Part shown: positions 24,477-32,138 of the stretch, piece by piece
Layout: each line of letters opens with the position of its first letter
Position numbering within the stretch: the first letter of the stretch is position 1
Translations under genes and position numbers: made by a program
Source of the DNA: Clostridiales bacterium
GTDB lineage: Bacteria > Bacillota > Clostridia > Christensenellales > Aristaeellaceae
Assembly (NCBI GenBank): GCA_004557805.1
Contig: SFFS01000008.1
Location: 1-53,619, forward strand
DNA: 53,619 nucleotides
Direction of reading: 5' to 3'
The notes under the pieces: generated by a model
What the model saw: the letters and a program-made list of their open reading frames with translations, nothing else
Told to the model about the DNA's origin: nothing
Database searches by the model: none

Positions 24477-24505
24477 TTGACATTTATTCCGTCCGGGAGT
24501 ATAAA
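24477..24505 (+). promoter_or_regulatory. Promoter of the PII-like/antiporter pair
   Basis: A perfect TTGACA (24477-24482) and TATAAA (24500-24505) are separated by 17 bases, with the ATG at 24552. Confidence 0.8.
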
Positions 24506-24551
24506 GTTTGGTCGGATTCTATATAGGTTCATTTTGCGAGGAGGGTATTTC

Positions 24552-24896
24552 ATGCAGCTGTTTGTATACATCTCCAGCAATCCCGAAGTCGTTTCCCCGC
24601 TGATGTCGGAGCTTCTCTCCAAGGGCATTCACGGCGCAACCTCCGTCGATTGCAAGGGCATGCTGAAATCGATCAACGATTCCAGCGTCGAGCCGCCTCC
24701 GGTGTTCGGTTCGCTGCGCAAATTCATCAATCCGGACTATCAGTCCGGCAAGATGGTCTTTATCGTGCTCAAGGACGAGGAGATCCCGGTGGTGAAGGCG
24801 GCCGTGCATAAGATTTGCGGCGACCTGCGCTTGCCCAATACGGGCATTTTCTTCTCCGTACCGGTAATGAATTGGGAAGGAGTCTCCCACAGATAA
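24552..24896 (+). CDS. Small PII-like protein
   Basis: A 114-residue protein with the ferredoxin-like alternation expected of PII-like signalling proteins: MQLFVYISSNPEVVSPLMSE, then GIHGATSVDCKGM (cf. GVxGATVLDxxGM), a short T-loop region with VFGSLRKFI, then KMVFIVLKDEEIPVVKAAV and NTGIFFSVPV. It lacks the classical GlnB uridylylation tyrosine motif. Such proteins form trimers and bind nucleotides at subunit interfaces. It is followed after one base by a CPA2 antiporter gene that has no cytosolic regulatory domain of its own, so it may gate that transporter; that is inference. GGAGGG precedes the ATG at 24552. Confidence 0.7.
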   Translation: MQLFVYISSNPEVVSPLMSELLSKGIHGATSVDCKGMLKSINDSSVEPPPVFGSLRKFINPDYQSGKMVFIVLKDEEIPVVKAAVHKICGDLRLPNTGIFFSVPVMNWEGVSHR

Positions 24897-24897
24897 C

Positions 24898-26073
24898 ATG
24901 CATACGCTGTTTTATCTCGGCATCGCGATGGTTGCCGGGCTGATTTTCTCGCGCATCGTCAAAAAAGTACGCCTGCCCAACGTGACGGGCTTTCTGGTGG
25001 CCGGCCTTCTGATCGGCCCGTGCTGCCTGAAGCTGGTGCCTTCCGAAGCGCTGGAGGGGCTGAATATCATTACCACCGTGGCGCTGGGGTTTATCGCCTT
25101 TTCCATCGGCGGCGAATTCCGCATCGCCAGCATCCGCGCTATCGGCAAGAACGTGATCATCATTACGCTCTTCCAGTCGCTGCTTGCGGCGGCGCTGGTT
25201 GATATTGTGCTGTGCGTGTGCGGGTTCAATACGTCGGAATCGATCATTCTCGGCGCGATCGCCACGGCGACAGCTCCGGCCGCCACGCTGATGGTTGTGC
25301 GGCAATATAAGGCTAAGGGTGAACTGACCAATACGCTTCTGCCTGTGGTAGCCATGGACGACGCAGTGGGTCTGGTGGTCTTTTCCGTTTCGAGCGCCGT
25401 TGCGTCGACGCTTTCGTCGGGCGGCCCGGTGAGCGTGTATTCTATGGCGGTCAAGCCGCTGATTGAAATCGTGCTTTCGCTCGTTTCCGGCAGCTTGCTG
25501 GGGCTGCTGATTTCGGTTTCAATGCGCTTTTTCCATTCCCGCTCCAACAAGCTGATGATCTGCATTGCGGGCGTTGTGCTGGGCGAAGCGGTGGCCAATC
25601 AGTTCGGGCTGTCCGATCTGCTGGTGTGCATGTCCGTGGGCGCGGTGTTCGCCAACCTGCGCGACGACGCGCTGGACGTGATGGATCTGTGCGACGGCTG
25701 GACCCCGCCGCTGTTCATGCTGTTCTTCGTCATCTCGGGCGCGGAGCTCGATCTGGCGGCGCTGCCGACGGTGGGCGTGCTCGGACTGATCTACATCGTC
25801 GTGCGTGCGCTGGGCAAGTATTTCGGCGCGTATCTGGGCGCTGTCGTCGTCAAGGCGAGCCCGAACATCCGCAGGTATCTGGGCATTACGCTGCTGCCGC
25901 AGGCGGGCGTGGCCATTGGTATGGCGCAGATGGCGCTGGCTACCATGCCCGAGTTCGGCGCGCGCATTCAGGCCGTCGTGCTTGCCGCGACGCTGATCTA
26001 CGAGCTGGTCGGCCCGGTCGCCACGAAGATCGCGCTGACGAAGGCCGGCGAAATTGCTCCCGCGAAAGCGTAA
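24898..26073 (+). CDS. Cation:proton antiporter, CPA2/Kef type, membrane domain only
   Basis: A 391-residue membrane protein of the Na_H_Exchanger family with about 12 or 13 segments. It has the unwound helix region TATAPAATLMVV and the ion-binding aspartates in VVAMDDAVGLVVF. There is no C-terminal RCK/TrkA-N domain, unlike full-length Kef proteins, so any ligand control must come from a partner. It starts one base after the stop of the PII-like gene; the nearest ribosome site (GGAAGGAG) is 14 bases away, inside that gene, so translation is probably coupled. The cation is not predictable. Confidence 0.88.
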   Translation: MHTLFYLGIAMVAGLIFSRIVKKVRLPNVTGFLVAGLLIGPCCLKLVPSEALEGLNIITTVALGFIAFSIGGEFRIASIRAIGKNVIIITLFQSLLAAALVDIVLCVCGFNTSESIILGAIATATAPAATLMVVRQYKAKGELTNTLLPVVAMDDAVGLVVFSVSSAVASTLSSGGPVSVYSMAVKPLIEIVLSLVSGSLLGLLISVSMRFFHSRSNKLMICIAGVVLGEAVANQFGLSDLLVCMSVGAVFANLRDDALDVMDLCDGWTPPLFMLFFVISGAELDLAALPTVGVLGLIYIVVRALGKYFGAYLGAVVVKASPNIRRYLGITLLPQAGVAIGMAQMALATMPEFGARIQAVVLAATLIYELVGPVATKIALTKAGEIAPAKA

Positions 26074-26088
26074 GGGCGGCGAAACGAA

Positions 26089-26128
26089 AACTCCTCCGTA
26101 TGGCTGCGGCCGCGCGGAGGAGTTTTTT
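26089..26128 (+). terminator. Terminator after the antiporter gene
   Basis: The arms aactcctccg (26089-26098) and cggaggagtt (26115-26124) are followed by T to 26128. The left arm plus the next four bases match the murA terminator at 21018-21031 exactly, so the two share an origin. Confidence 0.88.
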
Positions 26129-26152
26129 GTTTGGAAGGGAGCGGGGAAAATC

Positions 26153-26169
26153 GGGCGGCCCTGCCGCCC
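26153..26169 (-). terminator. Probable terminator of the TetR gene
   Basis: The arms gggcggc and gccgccc surround cct, with gatttt following on the minus strand. The stem is strong but the T run is short. Confidence 0.5.
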
Positions 26170-26178
26170 TGAAAACAA

Positions 26179-26739
26179 TTACGCCTCTTTCTCGCACCGC
26201 GCGATGGTTTCATCGAGCATACCGCGGCGGAGATGGGCGAGACGCTCGATGCGCGGCTGTAAATCGCCGCGCAGGTCGTCGTTGAGCCAGTCGATGAACA
26301 TGCCGTAGCACTGGCATTTATACAGCTGCGCGACGATGGCGCGATCCTCCGCACTGATGCGCCGCTCGCCGATGAACGCCGTGAGGAACGTTTCGACGAT
26401 ATACTGGCACTGCTGCATCAGGGAGCGCTCGTACATTTCGCGGTTGGGCGAGTTGTAGATGTGCAGAATGGCGCGGCGAAAGCGCAGAATTTTCTCCACG
26501 GCGGCGTACATGCCCGCTTCCAGCGAGGGGACGCTTGCGTTGTGCTGCATGAGCTGATCGGTCGTATCCTGAACGATCGCCTCCACCAGTGCGGGAATAT
26601 CTTCGAAGTGATAATAAAAGGTGTTGCGGTTGATGCCGCAATCCTCGACGATGTCCTTGATGGTGATCTTGTTCAGGGGCCGGGCGTCCAGCAGCTTCAG
26701 GAAGGATTCCATAATGGCCCTGCGGGTGAAGGAAGGCAT
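26179..26739 (-). CDS. TetR-family transcriptional regulator
   Basis: A 186-residue repressor-type protein. The N-terminal DNA-binding domain is clear: KITIKDIVEDCGINRNTFYYHFEDIPALVEAI carries the helix-turn-helix and the signature phenylalanine-tyrosine-histidine-phenylalanine. The C-terminal ligand domain is of the TetR_C_8-like type seen in DhaS-related regulators. The ATG at 26739 follows AAGGAG. It lies 13 bases downstream of the alarmone synthetase gene on the same strand, so the two are probably co-transcribed. Its target is unknown. Confidence 0.9.
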   Translation of the reverse strand: MPSFTRRAIMESFLKLLDARPLNKITIKDIVEDCGINRNTFYYHFEDIPALVEAIVQDTTDQLMQHNASVPSLEAGMYAAVEKILRFRRAILHIYNSPNREMYERSLMQQCQYIVETFLTAFIGERRISAEDRAIVAQLYKCQCYGMFIDWLNDDLRGDLQPRIERLAHLRRGMLDETIARCEKEA

Positions 26740-26752
26740 AAGTCCACGCTCC

Positions 26753-27478
26753 TTAATTCATGCTTCCCCAGACGTCGCTGGTTTCCACGCGGCGCTGGAT
26801 CTGCTCCATGCGCGCGTCGAGCTTTGCGCCCATTTCAGCGCATTCGAGCAGTTCGCCTGCGATTTCGTCGGTGATCTCCACGTCTTTTTTGTAGCGGATT
26901 TTATGTTCGAGGCTGGCCCACCAGTCCATCGAAATGGTGCGGAACTGCACCTCAACCTTCATCGGCTTTTTCTGATCGTGCAGGAAGATGGGCGTTTCCA
27001 CGATCAGATGCAGGCTGCGGTAGCCGTTCTCCTTCGGCTCTTTGATGTAATCCTTGCGGCGAATGAGCGTGATGTCGTCCTGCCGGAGAAAGGAATCGGC
27101 CAGCATGTAAATATCGGACGGGAACGAGCAGATGACCCGCACGCCCGCCACGTCGCTGAGGTTCTGTTCGATGCTCTCTACCGTCAGCGGCAGCTGCCGG
27201 CCGGTCAGCTTGTCGAGGATGCTGTCGGGCGATTTGAGCCGCGTCTTGACGGTTTCAATGGGGTTGTGGTCGTATTGCAGCGAGAACTCCTCGTTGAGCA
27301 CCTCGAACTTGGTGGAGACTTCCTTCATCGCGCAGCGGTAATAGGCCATCAGTTCGCGGTAGGGCTGCGCGTAGCGGCCCAGCCAGTTTTTTACCTCCTT
27401 GCTGGAAAGCCGCGAGAGAAGCACCTGCTCGAGCGAACGTCTGTTCAGATCCAGAAAAGACACGATTGCGAGTTTCAT
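26753..27478 (-). CDS. Small alarmone synthetase, RelA/SpoT domain (GTP pyrophosphokinase)
   Basis: A 241-residue single-domain synthetase transferring pyrophosphate from ATP to GDP or GTP to make (p)ppGpp, with no hydrolase, TGS or ACT domain. Family hallmarks are FSLQYDHNPIETVKTRLKSP, DVAGVRVICSFPSDIYML, the G-loop ENGYRSLHLIVE, and VEVQFRTISMDWWASLEHK. The first 30 or so residues are not conserved. Its ATG at 27478 has no ribosome site upstream, and the sequence before it is the coding start of a divergent glycosidase, so its original promoter region seems to be missing. Confidence 0.9.
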   Translation of the reverse strand: MKLAIVSFLDLNRRSLEQVLLSRLSSKEVKNWLGRYAQPYRELMAYYRCAMKEVSTKFEVLNEEFSLQYDHNPIETVKTRLKSPDSILDKLTGRQLPLTVESIEQNLSDVAGVRVICSFPSDIYMLADSFLRQDDITLIRRKDYIKEPKENGYRSLHLIVETPIFLHDQKKPMKVEVQFRTISMDWWASLEHKIRYKKDVEITDEIAGELLECAEMGAKLDARMEQIQRRVETSDVWGSMN

Positions 27479-29170
27479 GATCTTTATACGCCCGAAGGCG
27501 AGAGGCTCGGCGGCGAGCCGTGGCGGAGCTATCCCCGGCCGCAGCTTCGGCGCGATTCATTTTTCTGTCTCAACGGCTGGTGGGATTTTGCCGCGCAGAG
27601 CGCGGAGGAAGCGCCCGCAGCGTTTTCGGAAAAAATCCGCGTGCCGTTTGCGCCGGAGTCGCTGCTTTCCGGCGTTCACCGCACGTTTCCCAAGGGAACG
27701 CGCTTTTTCTATCGCACGGCGTTCCGGCTGCCGGAGGGATTCCGGAAGGCGCGCGTGCTGCTGCATTTCGGCGCGGTCGATCAGCTGGCCGACGTATGGC
27801 TGAACGGCGCGCATCTGGGAAGCCATGCGGGCGGCTACGACGCGTTCTCCTTCGACGTGACCGATTGCCTGCGCGAGGAAAACACGCTCATCGTCCGTGC
27901 GGTCGACGATCTCGATCATTGCCTGCCCTACGGCAAGCAGCGGCGCGGCCGCGGCGGCATGTGGTATACGCCCGTTTCCGGCGTCTGGCAGACGGTGTGG
28001 ATGGAGAGCGTTTCCGAGCGGTATATCCGCGGGCTGCGCATCGATACCGGCGCCGGCTGGGCGTCCCTCGATACGGGCGACGCATCGCTTTCCGGCACGG
28101 TAACGGTGCAGACCCCGGAGGGCGCCATGCGCCTCCCGCTCGAAAAGGGCGCGGCGCGCGCGGAACTGAAAACGCCGAGGCTGTGGTCGCCGGAGGATCC
28201 GTATCTGTACGAGTTTACGATCGAAACGGCGGAGGACCGCGTGGAATCGTATTTCGCGCTGCGCACGTTGGAGATTCGGCAGGTGAAGGGCGTTCCGCGC
28301 CTTTGCCTGAATGGAAAGCCGTATTTTTTCAACGGCCTGCTCGACCAGGGCTATTGGAGCGACGGCCTGTTCACGCCCGCCGTGCCGGAATGCTACGCGC
28401 AGGATATTCTCGCCGCGAAGCGGCTCGGATACAACGTGCTGCGCAAGCACATCAAGCTCGAACCGGAGCAGTTCTACTACGATTGCGACCGGCTGGGCAT
28501 GATCGTCATGCAGGATATGGTCAACAACGGCCGCTATTCCTTCGCGCGCGATACCGCGCTGGCCACGATCGGCCTCAAGCGCCTGCCGGACAGGCTGATT
28601 CCGCGCAGCCGCAAAACGCGCCGCAATTTCTATGAGGCCATGGAAAAGACCGTCGCCCGGCTGCGCAGCCATCCGTGCGTGTGCTATTGGACGATCTTCA
28701 ACGAAGGCTGGGGCCAGTTTGATTCTACGGCGGCTTATCGCCGCCTGAAGGCGCTCGACGCGACGCGGTTCATCGACAGCGCGTCGGGTTGGTTTTGCGG
28801 CGGAAAGACGGACGTGGAAAGCCAGCATGTCTATTTCAAACCGTATCGCTTCAAGCCCGCTTCAAGGCCGGTGATGCTCACCGAGTTCGGCGGCTATTCG
28901 TACAAGCCGGAGGGGCATGTTTTCAACGGGAAAAGGACGTATGGATACCGCCTGTTCAGCCGGCAGGAAGAATACCGGCGCGCGCTGGAAACGCTCTATC
29001 GCGAGGAAATTCTGCCCGCCGTGCCGCGCGGGCTGTGCGGCGCCGTCTACACCCAGCTGTCCGATGTGGAGGACGAAACGAACGGCCTGCTCAGCTACGA
29101 CCGGCGCGTCGTAAAGGCGGACGAGGCGGCGATGCAGGCGATTGCGCGAGAGATGAGCGGCGCGCTTTGA
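27479..29170 (+). pseudogene. GH2-family glycoside hydrolase with damaged 5' end
   Basis: About 563 codons of a GH2 beta-glycosidase (beta-glucuronidase or beta-galactosidase-like). Order: jelly-roll sugar-binding domain, immunoglobulin-like domain, then a TIM barrel with acid/base glutamate in WTIFNEGWGQFD and nucleophile glutamate in LTEFGGYS. The reading frame begins LYTPEGERL and PRPQLRRDSFFCLNG, which is where these proteins normally start, but no ATG, GTG or TTG in this frame is close. An ATG at 27477 is one base out of frame: a single extra G after it would give M-D-L-Y-T-P. No ribosome site is visible. It is either a frameshifted gene, a pseudogene, or a sequence/assembly error at a junction; the body itself is intact. 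Confidence 0.75.
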
Positions 29171-29229
29171 AAGCGGGGGGATGGCAGAGCGGAAGCCGCT
29201 GAATTCTGTTTTGAAAAAGGGAGAATTTC

Positions 29230-29772
29230 ATGTTGTTTCTGATAGAGGCAAACGAACAATATACAGACGAACTGGAACAGTTTAAGAACGAGGTGCTGAT
29301 TTGCGATAACGATGACGAGAATCAATTCGCAGGCTGCATGGGCTTGCGGAATTGCAGTACCGCGAAGGAATGGATCGATATATGTAATCTCAGAAAAAAG
29401 GCGGAGACATGCGAACGGGCGGGCGCGGAAGTGCCGTCAACAACATATTTCGCAATCAGAGAAAGCGGCAATAGACTTGTGGGCGTTATTGATTTGCGTC
29501 ATCATATCGATCATCCTATCCTTGGAACATGGGGAGGCCATTGCGGATACACGGTGAGGCCCTCTGAACGAGGAAAGGGTTATGCCAAGGAAATGCTCAG
29601 GCTGAATATTCAGAATGCCGGAGAAATGGGAATACAAAAACTTCTTGTGACATGCGACGCGAAAAATATGGCGAGTGAAAAAACGATACTTGCCAACGGC
29701 GGAGTTTTTGAAAAAAGCGTTGAAGTAGATGGATGTATGATAAAAAGATATTGGATTGATACAAACCGATAA
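29230..29772 (+). CDS. GNAT N-acetyltransferase
   Basis: A 180-residue acetyltransferase. LVGVIDLRHHI leads to the acetyl-CoA loop GYTVRPSERGKGYAKEMLRL (the R/Q-x-x-G-x-G/A motif), followed by KLLVTCDAKNMASEKTILANGGVFE, the standard NxxSxxxxxxxGF-like end. This is the subgroup around YesJ-like or aminoglycoside-type acetyltransferases, so the substrate is open. Codon use is more AT-rich than in genes to the left, similar to the mobile element to the right. Its stop codon lies within the left inverted repeat of that element, so it may be cargo or flank. AGGGAG precedes the ATG. Confidence 0.88.
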   Translation: MLFLIEANEQYTDELEQFKNEVLICDNDDENQFAGCMGLRNCSTAKEWIDICNLRKKAETCERAGAEVPSTTYFAIRESGNRLVGVIDLRHHIDHPILGTWGGHCGYTVRPSERGKGYAKEMLRLNIQNAGEMGIQKLLVTCDAKNMASEKTILANGGVFEKSVEVDGCMIKRYWIDTNR

Positions 29773-29798
29773 ATTCCGATTTGAATCTATTGAAATCT
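29768..29798 (+). repeat. Left end inverted repeat of the element
   Basis: The core gataaattccgattt (29768-29782) is identical to the reverse complement of 34401-34415. Beyond it, atctat and aatct also recur with a two-base offset. It overlaps the stop codon of the acetyltransferase. Confidence 0.6.
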
Positions 29799-29912
29799 TA
29801 ACCTGTTAGCGGCTGTTATAAGCCGTTAATAAAATCCTCCGAAATCCTTGAAAACAAAGAATTTTTCGCAGTTTGCTCACCTGCCCGCGTTATACGGTTT
29901 CATATGGTGTTA

Positions 29913-29953
29913 CCCTTGCCCTCAATGCCTCATAAGGGCAAAAGCAAGGGAAG
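29913..29953 (+). repeat. Left-end hairpin and direct repeat
   Basis: Two alternative stems are possible: cccttgc (29913-29919) with gcaaggg (29944-29950), or ttgccct (29916-29922) with agggcaa (29935-29941). The segment 29932-29953 matches 34308-34329 with two differences. It may be an integrase arm or core site. Apart from this, 29799-30023 shows no gene. Confidence 0.5.
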
Positions 29954-30015
29954 GAAAATCTGGTAAAACAATATAACAACATGTAGCAACCGGGAAACTG
30001 TGGCATATACGCGAA

Positions 30016-31488
30016 CTAATTATACGGAGGATTTTGAATATGGACAAGTATATTTATGATGAAAACAACGGCCTTTGGTATGAGCTGCGAGGTGATTACT
30101 ATGTTCCCTGCCTGACGATCTCGGAGAAAGAACAGCAGCCCATCGGCATATGGGGACGGCGGCATCTTCGATATATCCGTGAGTGCCGCAAAGGACTGTA
30201 TAACAGCCTGCTTCTCAGCGGGAAACTCAACGGCTACCTTGCTGATCTGAATGCGCTCAGCCTTATTGTAGGCGGCCATGAATGCCTGACCGTCGGGGTA
30301 GCCCTGTTCCTGCACCATACGGGAAATCCTGTCTTTGAGATCGCTGACTTTTTGTTCGGCGACCTCTATTTCTGCTTCTTCCGCTTTTCTCTCCTTGCCT
30401 TTGAAAATGCCAGTGGTTTCTGCAAGCTGCTCTCTCAGCTCCGGCAGCTCGTTGTCTTGTATCTGCTTGATCTCGGATGCACACTTTCTGAGCCGGTGCA
30501 AAAGCTCTTTCATTTCTTTGAATACTGCCATGTCAATACCGGGCTTCGGTTTCGGCGGCAGCTTCGCCTGACGGATTAAAACCTCCAAAATTGACTTTGC
30601 TTTCTGCACAATGGTGCGGAATAAACCCGGCAGCCATCCGTGCTCAGAAATGGAGTATTTACTCCTGTTTTGAATCTCCTCGTGCTTAATTTCAAGTACC
30701 TTCTCCTCTGGTACGCCGACCACCAGTGCCAGATCAGCGGTACGGTTCCAGTCCTGTCGTGTTTCGTTGTCAGCCCGTATTTCTTCTGCCAGAGGATTAT
30801 TCTTGCCGATCTTCTTTGTCGGCAGATACACGCTGCTTTGGTCGAATACAGCGAGTTTTTCTTCCTCCCTGACATGAAGGTTGATCTGTTCGGTCAGCAG
30901 CTTCTTTACCTCAGCCAGAAAGCCCTTGCTCTTGAAAAAGGTGTCCTTTGTCGTAAACATGTGCTGCTCATAGATTTCCCCCTTGGGGATCACCGTGCAG
31001 CCCTTGCGGATCGTTCCATCTTCTCCCGTGATCTCTTTCTTCGTCCGTACCCGTTTTCCTGTCTCATCAAAGTACACGGCGCGGGTGGCTACTTTGTTAT
31101 CCGGTGTTTCCAGAAGCCGCCGCTCGGAAAAGATCAGATGGATGTGATAGTTGGTCTTTGTCTTGTTGTAGTGGAGCGCGGAAGTACATTCCACTTCGTA
31201 CTGCCCCTTGAATTTCTCAGTGAACTCTTTCAGTACCTCGTCGGGATCGTATCTGGTGTAGTTCTCCGGCAGGGCAATAATCAGTTCCCTTGCCTCGATA
31301 CATTTTCCCTCAGTACCGCATCGTTTGAACTCCTGCCTGCTTTCCCTTGCAAGGCACGTCCAGAACTCGGTATCAGCGGTGTCATAGACGGCGAACAGGT
31401 TTTCCTGTCTGTCCGGACTTGCGATATAGCTGATGCGTCCTTTCAGATCGGGCAGCTTGCTCATCTGGATGAACGAATGCCGCGGCAT
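30016..31488 (-). pseudogene. MobA/MobL-family relaxase, 3' truncated and fused to antisense tnpV
   Basis: A 490-residue open frame whose first 410 or so residues are a MobA/MobL mobilization relaxase, the enzyme that nicks the transfer origin. The start MPRHSFIQMSKLPDLKGRISYI and the metal-binding histidines in NYHIHLIFSERRL are present, and a helical region rich in E/K/Q follows. After GYPDGQAFMAAYNKAERIQ the frame enters the antisense of tnpV (about 77 foreign residues to the stop at 30016), so the natural C-terminus is lost. The catalytic domain is whole, so nicking activity could survive. The ATG at 31488 has GGTGAT six bases upstream. Excisionase is the next gene upstream. Confidence 0.8.
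30040..30246 (+). pseudogene. 5' fragment of a TnpV-family transposon gene
   Basis: The frame begins MDKYIYDENNGLWYELRGDY and continues to KLNGYLADLN, which matches the first two thirds of TnpV, a small protein of unknown role found in Tn916-like and Tn4451-like clostridial elements. A good ribosome site (ACGGAGG) precedes the ATG at 30040. After residue 68 or so the family similarity stops and the frame continues to 30579 only as antisense of the relaxase gene. The original protein would be about 120 residues. The fragment marks one side of a deletion or recombination junction near 30250. Confidence 0.7.
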
Positions 31489-31739
31489 GGTTCATCACCG
31501 TTCTTTTTTGCAACTGCATACGGCAGTTGCCGCTGCGGGAGTGGTCAGTGGCCGACGGAGCAGCGATGGAAAAATGCCGCTGCATTTTTCTGTGTATCGA
31601 ATGTGAAGGATACTTCCCGAACACTCGATACAGGCCCTCCGCAGGAGCGAAATACCCGGAGTACGAACCGTCAGGTTTGTGCGAAGGGTGTATTTCGCTC
31701 TCAGACGGCGAGGCCTTGAAAGACTGCTTTTCGTAAGCA
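31489..31739. other. Candidate transfer-origin (oriT) region with inverted repeats
   Basis: The non-coding stretch between mobA and the excisionase gene holds a perfect 8-base hairpin (gcaactgc 31510-31517 with gcagttgc 31523-31530) directly upstream of the relaxase gene. A longer inverted repeat, gcgaaatac (31647-31655) with gtatttcgc (31690-31698), encloses a small aacc/ggtt hairpin. Relaxase origins usually lie beside mobA, so an oriT is the simplest reading. The nick site is not identifiable by eye. A 69-codon frame across it is probably chance. Confidence 0.35.
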
Positions 31740-31955
31740 TCATACCACCTCCTTCACTTCGTCCCTGCAACGTAGGTTTCTTCCCTGGTTAACGGTCATG
31801 AAACGCTCCAGCGTATCCGTCCGGATAATGGTTTTCCGTCCGACCTTGAGTACCGGGAGCTTGCCCCAGTCCACCAGAGCACGCATGGTGTTTCGTCCGA
31901 TCCCGGACATTTCTGCCGCTTCTTCAATGGTCATACCGATTTTTGCAACGCTCAT
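31740..31955 (-). CDS. Excisionase-family helix-turn-helix protein
   Basis: A 71-residue DNA-binding protein of the HTH_17/MerR-like excisionase group: MTIEEAAEMSGIGRNTMRALVDWGKLPVLKVGRKTIIR is the winged-helix pattern, including the final lysine-valine-glycine-arginine strand. Such proteins direct element integrases toward excision. The ATG at 31955 has AAAGGAG upstream. It is the first gene of the leftward transcript that continues into the relaxase gene, and is driven by a strong promoter divergent from the repressor. Confidence 0.85.
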   Translation of the reverse strand: MSVAKIGMTIEEAAEMSGIGRNTMRALVDWGKLPVLKVGRKTIIRTDTLERFMTVNQGRNLRCRDEVKEVV

Positions 31956-32004
31956 ATCTTCTTTCTCCTTTCAATAGTTCTCATCCTGCAACGATGGCAA
32001 CTAT

Positions 32005-32033
32005 AGTATACGCAATCTGCTATCACTTGTCAA
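32005..32033 (-). promoter_or_regulatory. Promoter of the excisionase/relaxase transcript
   Basis: On the minus strand a perfect TTGACA (32028-32033) and TATACT (32005-32010) are separated by 17 bases. Confidence 0.82.
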
Positions 32034-32071
32034 CTCATTTTGCAACGTATTAAAAAGAAAATATGAAAATA

Positions 32072-32099
32072 GTTGTGAATTGCTATTGCAAATCGCAAC
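32072..32099. promoter_or_regulatory. Putative repressor operator, 28-base imperfect palindrome
   Basis: The segment starting gttg and ending caac matches its own reverse complement at 22 of 28 positions. It covers the -35 box of the repressor promoter and lies about 40 bases from the -35 box of the divergent promoter. TTGC/GCAA half-sites also occur between the two promoters, so the XRE repressor may bind several sites here. Confidence 0.5.
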
Positions 32100-32114
32100 G
32101 GCATGTGCTATACT
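32086..32114 (+). promoter_or_regulatory. Promoter of the XRE repressor gene
   Basis: TTGCAA (32086-32091) and TATACT (32109-32114) have a 17-base spacer, and TG one base before the -10 box makes it an extended -10 promoter. Confidence 0.75.
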
Positions 32115-32138
32115 AACGCCAGCGAGGTGAATAAGCCT

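Noticed and set aside
26621..27478. In-frame upstream extension of the GH2 gene to an ATG at 26621
   Set aside because: This part is exactly antisense to the alarmone synthetase and has no GH2 similarity; family proteins start at about 27480.
30250..30579. Second half of the 180-codon plus-strand frame that begins with tnpV
   Set aside because: It is antisense to the relaxase gene and does not resemble TnpV; treated as part of the chimeric junction instead.
31527..31736. 69-codon plus-strand frame with several cysteine pairs between mobA and xis
   Set aside because: Lies in a region of inverted repeats with no ribosome site; the cysteines do not form a clear zinc finger, so a non-coding oriT-like region is preferred.
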